A stretch of DNA of 64,000 bases. Source: Gammaproteobacteria bacterium. Its GTDB lineage: Bacteria; Pseudomonadota; Gammaproteobacteria; Pseudomonadales; Pseudohongiellaceae. The position numbers and the translations under genes were made by a program. The notes under the pieces were generated by a model. That model saw only the letters and a list, made by a program, of their open reading frames with translations, was not told where the DNA came from and did no database searches. The stretch is from contig JAQWZF010000001.1 of assembly GCA_029253585.1 (NCBI GenBank), positions 1 to 64,000 on the forward strand, written 5' to 3'. Position 1 is the stretch's first letter, and each line of letters opens with the position of its first letter. Shown here in pieces: positions 10,495-20,878 of this stretch.

Positions 10495-11647
10495 ATGACT
10501 GATTCTCTCTCGTTCGCTGAAGCTCGTGCCCTGGTCCTCGATTGTCAGGGTCTGGCCAGGGGCAGAACATTTGGTTCCGGTTCGGCTGGGGTTAAGAAGG
10601 CGATCGAGCATCTGGGCTATGTGCAGATCGATACGCTCTCAGTTATAGCCAGGGCCATATTCACACCCTGTGGAATCGCGTAGCTGCCTTTAAGGCAGCG
10701 GATATCGATACGCTGCAACAGCAGGGCGCGATCTTCGAGCATTGGGCGCATGCGCTTGCCTTTCTTCCGATGAGGGACTACAGATATTCCCTACCTTTGA
10801 TGCAGCGCATCGCCTCTGGCAAGAGCCATTTGTACAAGAAAGACCCCAAACAGACCCGTAAAGTCTTACAGCGTATTCGCGAAGAGGGGCCGTTAACGGC
10901 CAAGGACTTTACGGATAAGAAAAGCAGCGACGCGATGTGGGCGCGCTCACCATCGAAGAGGGCCTTAGAGACGCTGTTCATGGAGGGGGTGCTGATGATT
11001 CCCCGACGTAAAAATTTTCACAAGGTCTACGACCTGCGAGAGCGCGTCTTACCTGAGGGTGTCGATGCGAGCATGCCTTCTCAGGATGAGCTCTGTCGTC
11101 ATCTGATATTCAGCAATATGCGCGCCCATGGCCTGGCGCTGAGCTCGGAGATGGCTTATCTGCGTAGAGGTTTGGGCGCGCGAATGTCTCAAACCGCTGC
11201 GAACATGGTCGAGGAGGGGGGCTGCAGAGAATACGCGTAGGCAATCAAGCGTATTACTGCACAACAGAAAATCTGAATAAGCTAGGGCAGAAGCAGCCTA
11301 GCCCGAAACTAAGAATCCTGTCGCCATTTGATAACGCCGTGATTCAGCGTAAGCGCCTCGCTTCGTTATTCGGCTTCGACTATCAGATCGAATGTTATGT
11401 AGCGAAGGCGAAACGAAAATATGGATACTTCTGTTTGCCCGTTATGCGCGGCAATCGATTCGTAGCTAGGCTGGATGCCAAGGCAGATAGGAAGACAGGT
11501 GAATTTCACGTACTAAATCTTTATCTGGAAGACACTGTGAAAAACCGGGACACCTTCCTGCCAGCCCTAGGCAAAGAGCTCAAGCGATTCGCTCAGTTCG
11601 ATGGTTGCAGCAAGGTTAAGATTCACACTATTAGTCGGGTGCCTTAG
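10495..11647 (+). pseudogene. YcaQ-family winged-helix DNA glycosylase-like gene, interrupted by two frameshifts
   Basis: Three consecutive ORFs (10495..10683, 10770..11240, 11339..11647) join into one YcaQ-like protein if 1 nt is restored near 10655 and 1 G near 11217-11221. Confidence 0.75.
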
Positions 11648-11710
11648 TTTGCTGTCGCGATGGCATTGGCCGCGGGCTTTGGGATCAGGCAAAGTGGTCT
11701 ATAAAGCGGC

Positions 11711-11745
11711 GAGATTCAGTCAGCCAGCAGAATCTCTGTTTTTTT
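11711..11745 (+). terminator. Intrinsic terminator downstream of the YcaQ-like gene
   Basis: GAGATTC-(12 nt)-GAATCTC followed by TGTTTTTTT. Confidence 0.6.
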
Positions 11746-11890
11746 AGAAGTAGATAAAAAACAACAATTTACTAAAGATACCTACAGCGGCACCGATAAA
11801 TTAATTAAGAACGTGTTGAAATGGCTTAGGTTAGGATTGATTTCTTAGTGCTAGGCCTTTTTTTCGCCTGAAATTAGACTGAGGAGCAGT

Positions 11891-12841
11891 TCAGGGCCGA
11901 TTCTTGCGGGGGAGTAGCTCTAACTTCTCTGCCGGGCAGGCTATGACATCATCCTGTCCACTGCTGCGCCATTCGTCGAAGGCTACTAGTTCGTAGTCAC
12001 CACTGCGTTTCGCCTTGGCGCCGCGGCGACGGGCTTTGCTGCCATTAGCCTTGCGGTTGTTAAATCGATAAAGAGAGTAATCTTCGGGCAATGCGGCAGT
12101 TAAGTCATCCATCGAGGCGAAGGAGAGGGAGTTTCCATAAGTCACCTCAACTACCATGATGGGTCGTGATGTCTTTAGCGTGGCTTGCAAACCCTCAATC
12201 ACATTCTTTTCGAAGCCTTCTACGTCGATCTTGAGGAAGCTGACATCGGGCAGTGCATTGCTAGAAAAATACTCATCACCGCGAACCAGGGCCAATTTGC
12301 CCAGGTTCGTGTTTCCCTTGTTTACGGTGCCGGCATCGAAAGAGCCTATGCCTTGATTGCGACCCGTCGGCGCGAAGAAATCCAGTTCTTCCTGCTTATT
12401 GCTAAGCCCTATCTTATGCAGCTGTATGTTCGAGATGGCATTGAGTGCTATGTGTCGTTCAAGCTTTTGACTAACCGCGGCGTAGGGTTCGAAAGAATGC
12501 ACCTGATCCGCATGTAGGGACATGAATAGTGAGTGCTGTCCTATATTGGCGCCTATGTCGACGAAGTTCTGTGGGGGTTCGCCGTGAGACTGTTTCAGGT
12601 TTAACATTGTATCTTGGAGGAAGAACAGTAGCGGCTTCTCGAAGGCGCCCAGATAGAAGAGAGCGAATTCCACGCTGTTATTGAGATTGCCCTTATACTG
12701 CAGGCCAAAAAAATCTGTAGAAAAAGGCGCATCCGGCACTTCGCCGTAGTTGCAGAGTCGCTTGTAGACAGCTTTCTTGTAACGCAGGCCAATCCAAGAT
12801 TGATTCCATACGAATCGAAAAATCCCGTGAGTTAAATTCAT
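11891..12841 (-). CDS. FkbM family SAM-dependent methyltransferase
   Basis: FVDIGANIGQHSLFMSLHADQVHSFEPYAAVSQKLERHIALN ... FLKIDVEGFEKNVIEGLQ. Confidence 0.88.
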   Translation of the reverse strand: MNLTHGIFRFVWNQSWIGLRYKKAVYKRLCNYGEVPDAPFSTDFFGLQYKGNLNNSVEFALFYLGAFEKPLLFFLQDTMLNLKQSHGEPPQNFVDIGANIGQHSLFMSLHADQVHSFEPYAAVSQKLERHIALNAISNIQLHKIGLSNKQEELDFFAPTGRNQGIGSFDAGTVNKGNTNLGKLALVRGDEYFSSNALPDVSFLKIDVEGFEKNVIEGLQATLKTSRPIMVVEVTYGNSLSFASMDDLTAALPEDYSLYRFNNRKANGSKARRRGAKAKRSGDYELVAFDEWRSSGQDDVIACPAEKLELLPRKNRP

Positions 12842-12888
12842 CTTTCTAATAGTCGATCTCCAGCGTATTCAGGGCACTATTGTACAGC

Positions 12889-13371
12889 TTATGGGGCTAT
12901 CGCGAACGGCCTTTGTGTGGATTTGATATACAGTGGATGCTTGAGCTGCCCGCCTGTGTTTTTACCAAGACAAAGCAACTTGGGGTAGCGCCGGAGAATC
13001 TGTTCAGCGCGGCCCAGCAATACGCCATGATTGCCCCAGCAGGCAATGCTCAGGCTTGCACTGGCGATCGCTGTGGCTATGCAGCGATCGTTGCTTCGCC
13101 CTATGGGGTGGGGCGATAGCCTCAGGTCCTTAGGTCTTGTTGCGCAGAAGGCGAATAGGTTAACGACTTCCATGCTGCCGTACCCCCATGATTTCGCAAA
13201 GGCGGCGCAGCGCCTGATAGTAGGATCGTCGCTTCGATGGTCTGCCTTTGACGGATTTAGGCCAATGAAAACTACCCTGCCGGACTCCATGTCTTCGCTC
13301 CAGGCGCGGCTCAGGCTATATCGGTAGGTTTTGCATTTAGAAAAGCGGGCATTTTGTGATGTGTATTGCAT
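12889..13371 (-). CDS. DUF1643 domain-containing protein
   Basis: RVVFIGLNPSKADHRSDDPTIRRCAAFAKSWGYGSMEVVNLFAF... typical of DUF1643. Confidence 0.85.
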   Translation of the reverse strand: MQYTSQNARFSKCKTYRYSLSRAWSEDMESGRVVFIGLNPSKADHRSDDPTIRRCAAFAKSWGYGSMEVVNLFAFCATRPKDLRLSPHPIGRSNDRCIATAIASASLSIACWGNHGVLLGRAEQILRRYPKLLCLGKNTGGQLKHPLYIKSTQRPFAIAP

Positions 13372-13664
13372 TTCTTCTCGTCAATGGCGGGGCAGGCCTA
13401 GCTTTAATTAAAGATTCTTTAACAATAAGGAAGCTACTCGATAAAACCAGTCTTCGCCAAGCCTTAGTTGGCTCGCTTAGATATCGATTACCGTACCAGA
13501 GGAGTCAGTCCTCGCAGAATGTCTCCTCTGGTCATGTAGCTTCCTTCTTATACAGCCTCCTTATATGGCATCCTTCAAATTGCACTCATCGCTCACCTCG
13601 AGTTGCGTATTTGCCTTAGTCTGGCAGGTCGCGTATGTTCAGCCGTGATTTAGTTGGGGGATAC

Positions 13665-14417
13665 ATGTTAGCGATAATTGGTGGTACAGGCCTGTCAGGA
13701 CTGCAGGGTTTTGAGTTAGTGGAAAAGCTTGCCTTGAAGACGCCCTATGCGCGCGCCAAGGTTAGACTGAGCCGATTGCAAAGTGCAGAGAAGGAATTCT
13801 TGTTCTTGCTACGCCATGGAGCCAATCACAAGATACCACCCCATCAGATTAACTACCGCGCTAACATCGCCACCCTCGCCGAGTTGGGAGTTACGGAAAT
13901 TGTCGCGGTAAATGCCGTAGGCGCAATTCACGGTGATCTACTTCCTGGCTCCGTCGCCGTTCCCGATCAGATTATCGATTACAGCTATTCGCGCGATGTC
14001 TCGTTCTTCGATGGCAAGTTAAAACCGGTGCATCACATAGACTTTACCGACCCCTATAGTGAGCCGATGCGTCAACGCATTTTGGCGGCGATAGGGGCGG
14101 CTAACGCACACACAAAAACGGGCGGTGGAGTTATGGCCCGTGGAACCTACGCCTGCACACAGGGTCCGAGGCTGGAGACGGCAGCTGAGATTCGCCGGCT
14201 AGCTCAGGATGGCTGCGACATGGTTGGTATGACCGGCATGCCGGAGGCCGCCCTAGCGCGTGAATTGGAAATAGACTATGCGAGTCTGGCACTCTCGGTT
14301 AACTGGGCAGCCGGATTGTCGAAGGAGCCTATACTGCTAGAGGATATTCACGCCGTGTTAGAAAAAGGCATGGATTTAATTTCTTCGGTACTCGCGGAAG
14401 TAGTGGCGCAGAGTTAG
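13665..14417 (+). CDS. S-methyl-5'-thioinosine/thioadenosine phosphorylase (PNP family)
   Basis: MLAIIGGTGLSGLQGFE, HQINYRANIATL, GGGVMARGTYACTQGPRLETAAEIR, VGMTGMPEAALARELEIDYASLALSVNWAAG. Confidence 0.88.
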   Translation: MLAIIGGTGLSGLQGFELVEKLALKTPYARAKVRLSRLQSAEKEFLFLLRHGANHKIPPHQINYRANIATLAELGVTEIVAVNAVGAIHGDLLPGSVAVPDQIIDYSYSRDVSFFDGKLKPVHHIDFTDPYSEPMRQRILAAIGAANAHTKTGGGVMARGTYACTQGPRLETAAEIRRLAQDGCDMVGMTGMPEAALARELEIDYASLALSVNWAAGLSKEPILLEDIHAVLEKGMDLISSVLAEVVAQS

Positions 14418-14505
14418 GGCAAGGTTAGGGCAAGAGTTAGGAGCCAGAGTTAAGGGGTCGCGCTAAGACTAAGGGCGGCAGATTTAGAGCGTTGCTCAGG
14501 ATTGT

Positions 14506-15495
14506 TTAGTTGGCGTCTTCGAAATCGAAGTCGGAAATCGGGAGTGGGGGCACCTCGTAAGGCTCGACCAGTATGACGATACCCATCGCCGGGTGATCGA
14601 TGTAATAGAATTCTGTGCTTCGCATCTCGCGGCTCTGCTGCATATGAAAAACACGATTAATACTCATGGCTAATCCTGACTCGCCTGCGCCAATTGCATC
14701 CAGTGGGGTAAGCATTGCCTCGGGAACCGGTGGTAATACCCATTCAGCTTCAAGATCAGCAATCGCGCTGTATTCCGTTAGCCATAAGTCGCTGTCTAGG
14801 ACGATTCGATCTCTGTTGTCATTGAAGCGAAGCGTAATCGAACCTTGCAGTTCGTGTTGATCGCCATACTTTAGCCCGCCATGCACATAAATCGGAATAG
14901 CCTCATTAGGGTCGGCTAATGACTCGCGCCAGAGGCCGTGAAATAAGAGTCGATGTTCGGATGAGCGTTCTATGGCGCGATTGGTTTGTTGGAAGTCACT
15001 GTCCTGCGGACTCAGTTGTATATAAGGATCTCGCAATAAATCGAAGAAACGAAACTCTCCCTGTGCACGGGGCGGCTGCGGTCCGGCAGCGAGTGCTGCG
15101 CGCAGACGCTCGGCCATGTCCGCTGCTGCCAATGCCTCATCGCTTAATTCGATTGTCGCCTCTTTAGTAGTTAGCTCTTCAAATTCTGCAGTCTCCGAAA
15201 TAGCCTCGGCGATCATGCTGTCGGTTACTAGTAAATCACCAGGCTCATCGAGTCGGCGTAGTGGGCTTGCGTAACTCAGTTCGCTGCGCTCGGTATTCCA
15301 CATCTCTTCATCGCGGTCGCCTAGAGACTCGTTGCTGAAAATCGAAAGCTCGATTTGAAACCAGCGCTGTGAGGTCTGGCCATGGGCCGCGCTATTCAGG
15401 GCTAGCAATAACCCGCTAGTCAGTAGGCAAAAAAGAGCAGTCCGTGGCGGCGACATGATTGAAAAATAGCTGTGCTTTTTTGTTAAGGGCTGCAT
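14506..15495 (-). CDS. CsiV-like envelope protein
   Basis: Signal peptide, WFQIELSIFSNE, YVHGGLKYGDQHELQGSITLRF, EFYYIDHPAMGIVILVEPYEVP; located next to mfd. Confidence 0.7.
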   Translation of the reverse strand: MQPLTKKHSYFSIMSPPRTALFCLLTSGLLLALNSAAHGQTSQRWFQIELSIFSNESLGDRDEEMWNTERSELSYASPLRRLDEPGDLLVTDSMIAEAISETAEFEELTTKEATIELSDEALAAADMAERLRAALAAGPQPPRAQGEFRFFDLLRDPYIQLSPQDSDFQQTNRAIERSSEHRLLFHGLWRESLADPNEAIPIYVHGGLKYGDQHELQGSITLRFNDNRDRIVLDSDLWLTEYSAIADLEAEWVLPPVPEAMLTPLDAIGAGESGLAMSINRVFHMQQSREMRSTEFYYIDHPAMGIVILVEPYEVPPLPISDFDFEDAN

Positions 15496-15507
15496 GAAGT
15501 ATCGGGG

Positions 15508-18500
15508 CTACGCCGCTTTCTGTTCCACGAGTTTGAAGTTATCCAGCAATTCGCTAATGAAGTCCAGCTTATCGTCGGCCTCTTCGCAGTTGTGGGTAAA
15601 TTGGAGCGTGTTAGCGCCGCCAAGTTTGTAGATCTGTGAGTCGTTCTGGATCATCTGCACCAGCGAGATAGGATCGATTGCAGTCTGTGCCAAGAATTCT
15701 ATACGGCCGCTTTTCACGTTGGCATCGATTTTTTTGATGCCGTATCTTTCTGCCTTGAGTTTCAGTTGAGTCAGGCGGAACAAGAGTTTTAATGGCTTCG
15801 GCAAGAGGCCGAAGCGATCGATCATTTCTACCTGTAATTCCTGCAGGTCGCTGTCATCGATAGAGGCGGATATTCTCTTGTACATGATTAGACGGACATG
15901 AACGTCCGGCAAATAGTTCTCGGGTATCAGTGCGGGAATGCGCAGATTGACATCGATAGACTTGTCCAGGTCCATGTCTAGATCGGGGCGGCGCCCAGAC
16001 TTGATTGCGGCCACTGCCTGTTCCAGCATCTCAGTGTAAAGTGAGAAGCCAATCTTCTGCATATGGCCACTCTGTTCATCGCCTAGTAACTCTCCCGCCC
16101 CTCGAATCTCCAGGTCATGACTCGCCAATGTAAATCCAGCGCCCAGGGTGGTGGCCGACTGTATCGCCTCGATACGTTTGTTTGCATCCGCGCTAAGTTT
16201 GCCGTCGTTGGGCAGCAACATGTAAGCATAGGCCTGATGGTGCGATCGACCGACTCGTCCTCGCAGCTGATGCAGTTGCGCCAGACCGAACTTGTCGGCG
16301 CGGTGAATGATTATGGTATTTGCGCTGGGGATGTCGATGCCTGTCTCAATAATTGTGGTGCAGACAAGAATGTTGTAGCGCTTGTGATAGAAGTCTGCCA
16401 TGACCTTCTCCAGGTCGCTCTCGGCCATCTGCCCATGAGCAACGCAGATACGAGCCTGCGGAATAATAGTGCGCAGGTGCTCGGCGGTGTTCTCAATCGA
16501 CTTTACTTCATTGTGTAGATAGAAGACTTGTCCGCCGCGCTGAAGTTCTCGAGATACCGCTTCGATTATTAAACTGTCCTGCTCTTGTCTTACAAATGTC
16601 TTGACGGACAATCGGCGCGCGGGAGGTGTAACGATGAGCGAGAGATCCCTTATGCCCGAAAGCGCCATGTTAAGCGTTCTTGGAATCGGCGTGGCGGTTA
16701 GTGTGAGGATATCCACGTTGGCTCGCAGCGCCTTAAGCTTTTCTTTCTGACGCACGCCGAAGCGATGTTCCTCGTCGATAATGAGCATGCCCAGATTGCT
16801 GTAGTCTATATCGCCGTGCAGGAGTTTATGTGTGCCGATGAGTACATCGACCTTGCCAGCCTCTACTTTCTTTAGCGTTTCATTTTGTTCGCTAGTCGAC
16901 TTAAAGCGCGAGATAACATCAACCACGATAGGCCAATCCGCGAAGCGGTCTTTAAAGCTCTCGAAGTGTTGTTGAGCGAGCAGGGTGGTAGGTACTAATA
17001 AGGTTACCTGTTTGTCATTTTGCACCGCTACGAACGCAGCCCTCATGGCCACCTCGGTCTTACCGAATCCAACATCTCCGCATACCAGGCGATCCATGGA
17101 TCTGCCATTCTTCATATCGTCCAGTACGGCTTCGATGGTATTCTCTTGGTCGGCAGTCTCTTCGAAGGGAAAGCTGGCGGCAAACTTATCGTAGTCATCG
17201 CCGCTGAACTTGTATTTGTAACCTTTCTTGGCTTCGCGCTGCGCATAGATGTCGAGTAATTCGGCGGCAACATCACGAATCTTTTCTGCTGCCTTGCGTT
17301 TCGTCTTCTGCCACTGGTCGGTGCCCAGAGAATTCAGCGGCGCCGAGTCCTGCTCGGAGCCGCCGTAACGACTTACCAGATGCAGCGCGGCCACGGGCAC
17401 ATACAGCTTTGCCGCATTTGCATACTCCAGGGTCAAAAACTCGGTGTCTTGCCCGTCGGTATTAATAGTCTGCAGACCGCGATATCTGCCTACGCCGTGA
17501 TCCAAATGCACCACGGCATCGCCGATGCGTAATTCGGTCAGGCTCTTGACGATGAAGTCGGTATTGCTCTGGTTTTTATTGCGTCGGCGTCGCTGGGCTA
17601 TTCGGTTGCCAAAAAGTTGCGCCTCGGTGATGAGGAATAGCTTGTCGTCTTGCAGCCACAGGCCCTGATCCAGAGGCGCGACAATGATGCCGAAGACGCT
17701 GCTTGAGTCGACAAAATCTTGCAGGTGGTCGAACTGCTGGGGTTTTATAGCGATCTGCTTCAATACTTCCAGAAGCGTCTCTCGCCTACCGGCAGATTCT
17801 GCACAGAAGACGATGCGGTGATCAGGGTTATTCTCGATGAACTGCTCGACAGCCAGGAACGGTCTCTTTAGTTTCGCGTCGCTACTCAGCTGGGGCAGGG
17901 CCAAGCTGCGCAAGGAGGTTGCGCTGCTACTGGACTTGAAGCTTATTTGGCGGAACTGTTTTAGCTTCGACAGCACAGTATCGATAGTCAGGAAGATCTC
18001 GTCCGGAGGCAGGATAGGTCGGAAGTGATCTATCTGTCGATCCTCATAGCGGCGCTGGACATCTTGCCAGAAGGTTAGCCCTGCCGTGGCGAGATCGCCA
18101 ATCTTGCAATAGGTCGTATTCGCGGGCATAAAATCGAATAGAGAATCCAGCCGTTCATAGAACAGAGCCAGATAGTACTCGAGGCCTGGGGAGCTGATTC
18201 CGTCACTGACGTCTTGATAGATGGGGCACTGACGCAGGTCTATGTCGAATCTCTCCCTGAAGTTACTGCGAAAGGCGGTGATCCCTTTGGCATCCAGCGG
18301 ATATTCGCGACCAGGCAACAGTTTGATCTGTTCTATTCTCTGGTCAGAGCGCTGGGTCTCCGGGTTGAAGATGCGCAGGGTCTCTATCTCTTCGTCAAGC
18401 AGGTCGATGCGATAGGGGAAGCGGCTGCCCATGGGGAAGATGTCGAGTATAGACCCTCTGACAGCAAATTCGCCATGTTCGAAGACCGAATCCACGGACT

Positions 18501-18975
18501 GATAACCGGCATCCACGAGTTGTGAGCGCATCTTTTGAATGGAGAGCGCCTGGCCTACGGCTAAATCCAGGCTATTGCCACGTATGTATTTCTTGGGCGG
18601 CAGTTTGTGCATCAAGCTGCCGATCGAGGTGACCAGAATTCCCTGCTGCAGTTCGGGCAGGTGAAATAGGGCGTCCAGGCGATCAGAAACAATATCCTGG
18701 TGCGGGGAAAAATTATCGTAGGGCAGGGTCTCCCAATCCGGAAGGCTAAATACTTCCAGCGATTCGGCTTTGTTTGGCAATTTTGCACAGAAATAGCGCA
18801 GCTCGCGTTTGAACTGTTCTGCCGACTCGGTGTCCTGGCAGACCAGGAGCATTGGCCCGCTGCTGTTTGCTGCGGCATTGGCCAGCGCGAGGCTAGTAGC
18901 GGAGCCAAAAGTTGTCTGCCAGTGGCTAGCCAGTTGCGGGTCTTGGGGCAGAGGAGGATTAAAAATAGTTGCCAT
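15508..18975 (-). CDS. mfd: Transcription-repair coupling factor
   Basis: Mfd motifs: GDAVVHLDHGVGRYRGL, CGDVGFGKTEVAMRAAF, DEEHRFGVRQKEKLKALRANVDILTLTATPIPRTLNMAL; start set at MATIFNPPL within ORF 15508..19071. Confidence 0.97.
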   Translation of the reverse strand: MATIFNPPLPQDPQLASHWQTTFGSATSLALANAAANSSGPMLLVCQDTESAEQFKRELRYFCAKLPNKAESLEVFSLPDWETLPYDNFSPHQDIVSDRLDALFHLPELQQGILVTSIGSLMHKLPPKKYIRGNSLDLAVGQALSIQKMRSQLVDAGYQSVDSVFEHGEFAVRGSILDIFPMGSRFPYRIDLLDEEIETLRIFNPETQRSDQRIEQIKLLPGREYPLDAKGITAFRSNFRERFDIDLRQCPIYQDVSDGISSPGLEYYLALFYERLDSLFDFMPANTTYCKIGDLATAGLTFWQDVQRRYEDRQIDHFRPILPPDEIFLTIDTVLSKLKQFRQISFKSSSSATSLRSLALPQLSSDAKLKRPFLAVEQFIENNPDHRIVFCAESAGRRETLLEVLKQIAIKPQQFDHLQDFVDSSSVFGIIVAPLDQGLWLQDDKLFLITEAQLFGNRIAQRRRRNKNQSNTDFIVKSLTELRIGDAVVHLDHGVGRYRGLQTINTDGQDTEFLTLEYANAAKLYVPVAALHLVSRYGGSEQDSAPLNSLGTDQWQKTKRKAAEKIRDVAAELLDIYAQREAKKGYKYKFSGDDYDKFAASFPFEETADQENTIEAVLDDMKNGRSMDRLVCGDVGFGKTEVAMRAAFVAVQNDKQVTLLVPTTLLAQQHFESFKDRFADWPIVVDVISRFKSTSEQNETLKKVEAGKVDVLIGTHKLLHGDIDYSNLGMLIIDEEHRFGVRQKEKLKALRANVDILTLTATPIPRTLNMALSGIRDLSLIVTPPARRLSVKTFVRQEQDSLIIEAVSRELQRGGQVFYLHNEVKSIENTAEHLRTIIPQARICVAHGQMAESDLEKVMADFYHKRYNILVCTTIIETGIDIPSANTIIIHRADKFGLAQLHQLRGRVGRSHHQAYAYMLLPNDGKLSADANKRIEAIQSATTLGAGFTLASHDLEIRGAGELLGDEQSGHMQKIGFSLYTEMLEQAVAAIKSGRRPDLDMDLDKSIDVNLRIPALIPENYLPDVHVRLIMYKRISASIDDSDLQELQVEMIDRFGLLPKPLKLLFRLTQLKLKAERYGIKKIDANVKSGRIEFLAQTAIDPISLVQMIQNDSQIYKLGGANTLQFTHNCEEADDKLDFISELLDNFKLVEQKAA

Positions 18976-19213
18976 GGATAGATGCTGGTATTTGCGTGTC
19001 GCAGAATCGGAAATTTGGGAATTCGGCAGTCGCTGGGGCGATCTGGGAAACACCCGGCAATTGTATAGCAATTCATCTGACTAATCAGGCATGAATATAT
19101 TCTTCAATCTATCGCTCAGATAGTGTCGCTTCGGTTGCACTGGCTATGCTTTAACAAGATAATAGTCGCGTTTTTAACGCTAGCAATTTAATCGGCAAGA
19201 AAAGGGAGTTTTT

Positions 19214-20680
19214 GTGGTCCGTCCAAGCGTAGATGATTACTTCGGTGACTGGAAACAACGCGAAGCATTAGTGCAGGAAATGATACCTGTTATCGGTCGA
19301 CTTTTCAGTCAGCGAAACGTCGGAATGTTTATCTATGGCAGACCGCTGCATAACAGGTCTGTGACTTTTATTATGAAGGCGCATCGCTTCGTTCGTCAGA
19401 TAGAGCGCAACGAGATGTCGGAATTCGAATCTCATCCGGTATTGATGGCCCTGGCCAAGTTAGACTTGTGGCATGTTCAGATTGATCTGGGCAAGCTGAC
19501 CGTGCGTTTCATGGAGCATCTTCAAGAGAAGGGTGATGCAGCCCTTGGAGTGGATGAATTTGTTCAGGGCGAGCTAGCCTATCTGGACGGCGTCAATGAG
19601 AAGCCGATTAAGAAGTGTCAACACGTCGTCCTATATGGTTTTGGCCGTATCGGCAGACTGATGGCCAGATTGCTGATAGAGCGCACCAGTACCGCTGAGA
19701 TTATGCAACTCAAGGCTATCGTCGTGCGTCCTGGCGACGAAGGCGACTTGCAGAAACGCGCCAGCCTGTTCATGAACGATTCGGTCCATGGTGCCTTTCA
19801 AGGCACATTGCGGGTTGATGAGAATAGCAACAGCCTCATCGCCAACGGCAATGAAATTAAGGTTATCTACGCCAATAGCCCGGAGGAGATCGACTATGGT
19901 CAATATGGCATCGAAGATGCCCTGATCATCGACAACACCGGTATGTGGCGTGATCGTGAGGGTCTGTCTCGGCATCTTAAGTCGAAGGGTGCTGCGAAGG
20001 TGCTGTTAACTGCACCAGGAAAGGGCGATATCAAGAATATCGTGTACGGTATCAACGACGACGAGATCAGCCCGGATGATACGATCATCACGGCTGCCTC
20101 GTGCACCACGAATGCCATTGCGCCAGTGCTGAAGGTGGTCAATGATAAGTTCGGCATCGTAAAAGGACACGTTGAGACGGTTCACGCCTATACCAATGAC
20201 CAGAACCTAATCGACAATTTTCATAAGGGCAGTCGTCGAGGCCGTTCCGCTGCGCTGAATATGGTTCTTACCGAGACCGGTGCCGCCAAGGCAGTAGTCA
20301 AAGCAGTGCCGGAGCTAGAGGGTAAATTAACCGGCAATGCGATCCGCGTGCCGATTCCCAACGTGTCGATGGCCATTATGAATCTGACTCTGGAAAAGGG
20401 GACCACGCGAGACGAACTCAACGAGTTCTTGCGCGATATAGCCCTGCATTCCAAGCTGCAGAATCAAATTAGCTATACAGAGTCACCCGATGCGGTGTCC
20501 AGTGACTTCGTCGGCAGCAGAGAGGCGGGTATCGTGGATAGCAACGCTACCATCGTTAACGACAATCACGTCGTTCTCTATTTGTGGTATGACAACGAAT
20601 TTGGCTATTGCTGCCAAGTAGGAAGAATGGTTTACAAGATGGCGGGTATCATCTATCAGCAATATCATCTCGAGGAATAG
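19214..20680 (+). CDS. gap: Glyceraldehyde-3-phosphate dehydrogenase with ~150-aa N-terminal extension
   Basis: VLYGFGRIGRLMARLLIER, AASCTTNAIAPVLKVV, VHAYTNDQNLIDNFHKGSRRGRSAALNMVLTETGAAKA, WYDNEFGY. Confidence 0.93.
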   Translation: MVRPSVDDYFGDWKQREALVQEMIPVIGRLFSQRNVGMFIYGRPLHNRSVTFIMKAHRFVRQIERNEMSEFESHPVLMALAKLDLWHVQIDLGKLTVRFMEHLQEKGDAALGVDEFVQGELAYLDGVNEKPIKKCQHVVLYGFGRIGRLMARLLIERTSTAEIMQLKAIVVRPGDEGDLQKRASLFMNDSVHGAFQGTLRVDENSNSLIANGNEIKVIYANSPEEIDYGQYGIEDALIIDNTGMWRDREGLSRHLKSKGAAKVLLTAPGKGDIKNIVYGINDDEISPDDTIITAASCTTNAIAPVLKVVNDKFGIVKGHVETVHAYTNDQNLIDNFHKGSRRGRSAALNMVLTETGAAKAVVKAVPELEGKLTGNAIRVPIPNVSMAIMNLTLEKGTTRDELNEFLRDIALHSKLQNQISYTESPDAVSSDFVGSREAGIVDSNATIVNDNHVVLYLWYDNEFGYCCQVGRMVYKMAGIIYQQYHLEE

Positions 20681-20786
20681 CTGTATAAACCTTTTGTCGT
20701 AAGATTTGGCTACTTCAGGCGCTTAGACCTATGATTCGCGCCGCTTGAAACACCGTCAATGAATTCCAACAACACTTAATTTTTCG

Positions 20787-20815
20787 CCGTTGTCATGTTG
20801 CAGTCTTGACAACGG
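20787..20815. promoter_or_regulatory. Inverted repeat upstream of apbE
   Basis: CCGTTGTCA-(11 nt)-TGACAACGG perfect 9-bp stem; right arm also part of GACAACGGTTGTC. Confidence 0.6.
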
Positions 20816-20878
20816 TTGTCGTTTATTCGACGAATTTTCCTAGCAGACTGTTTACTTACCCTTCAAGGGTTATGCCGC

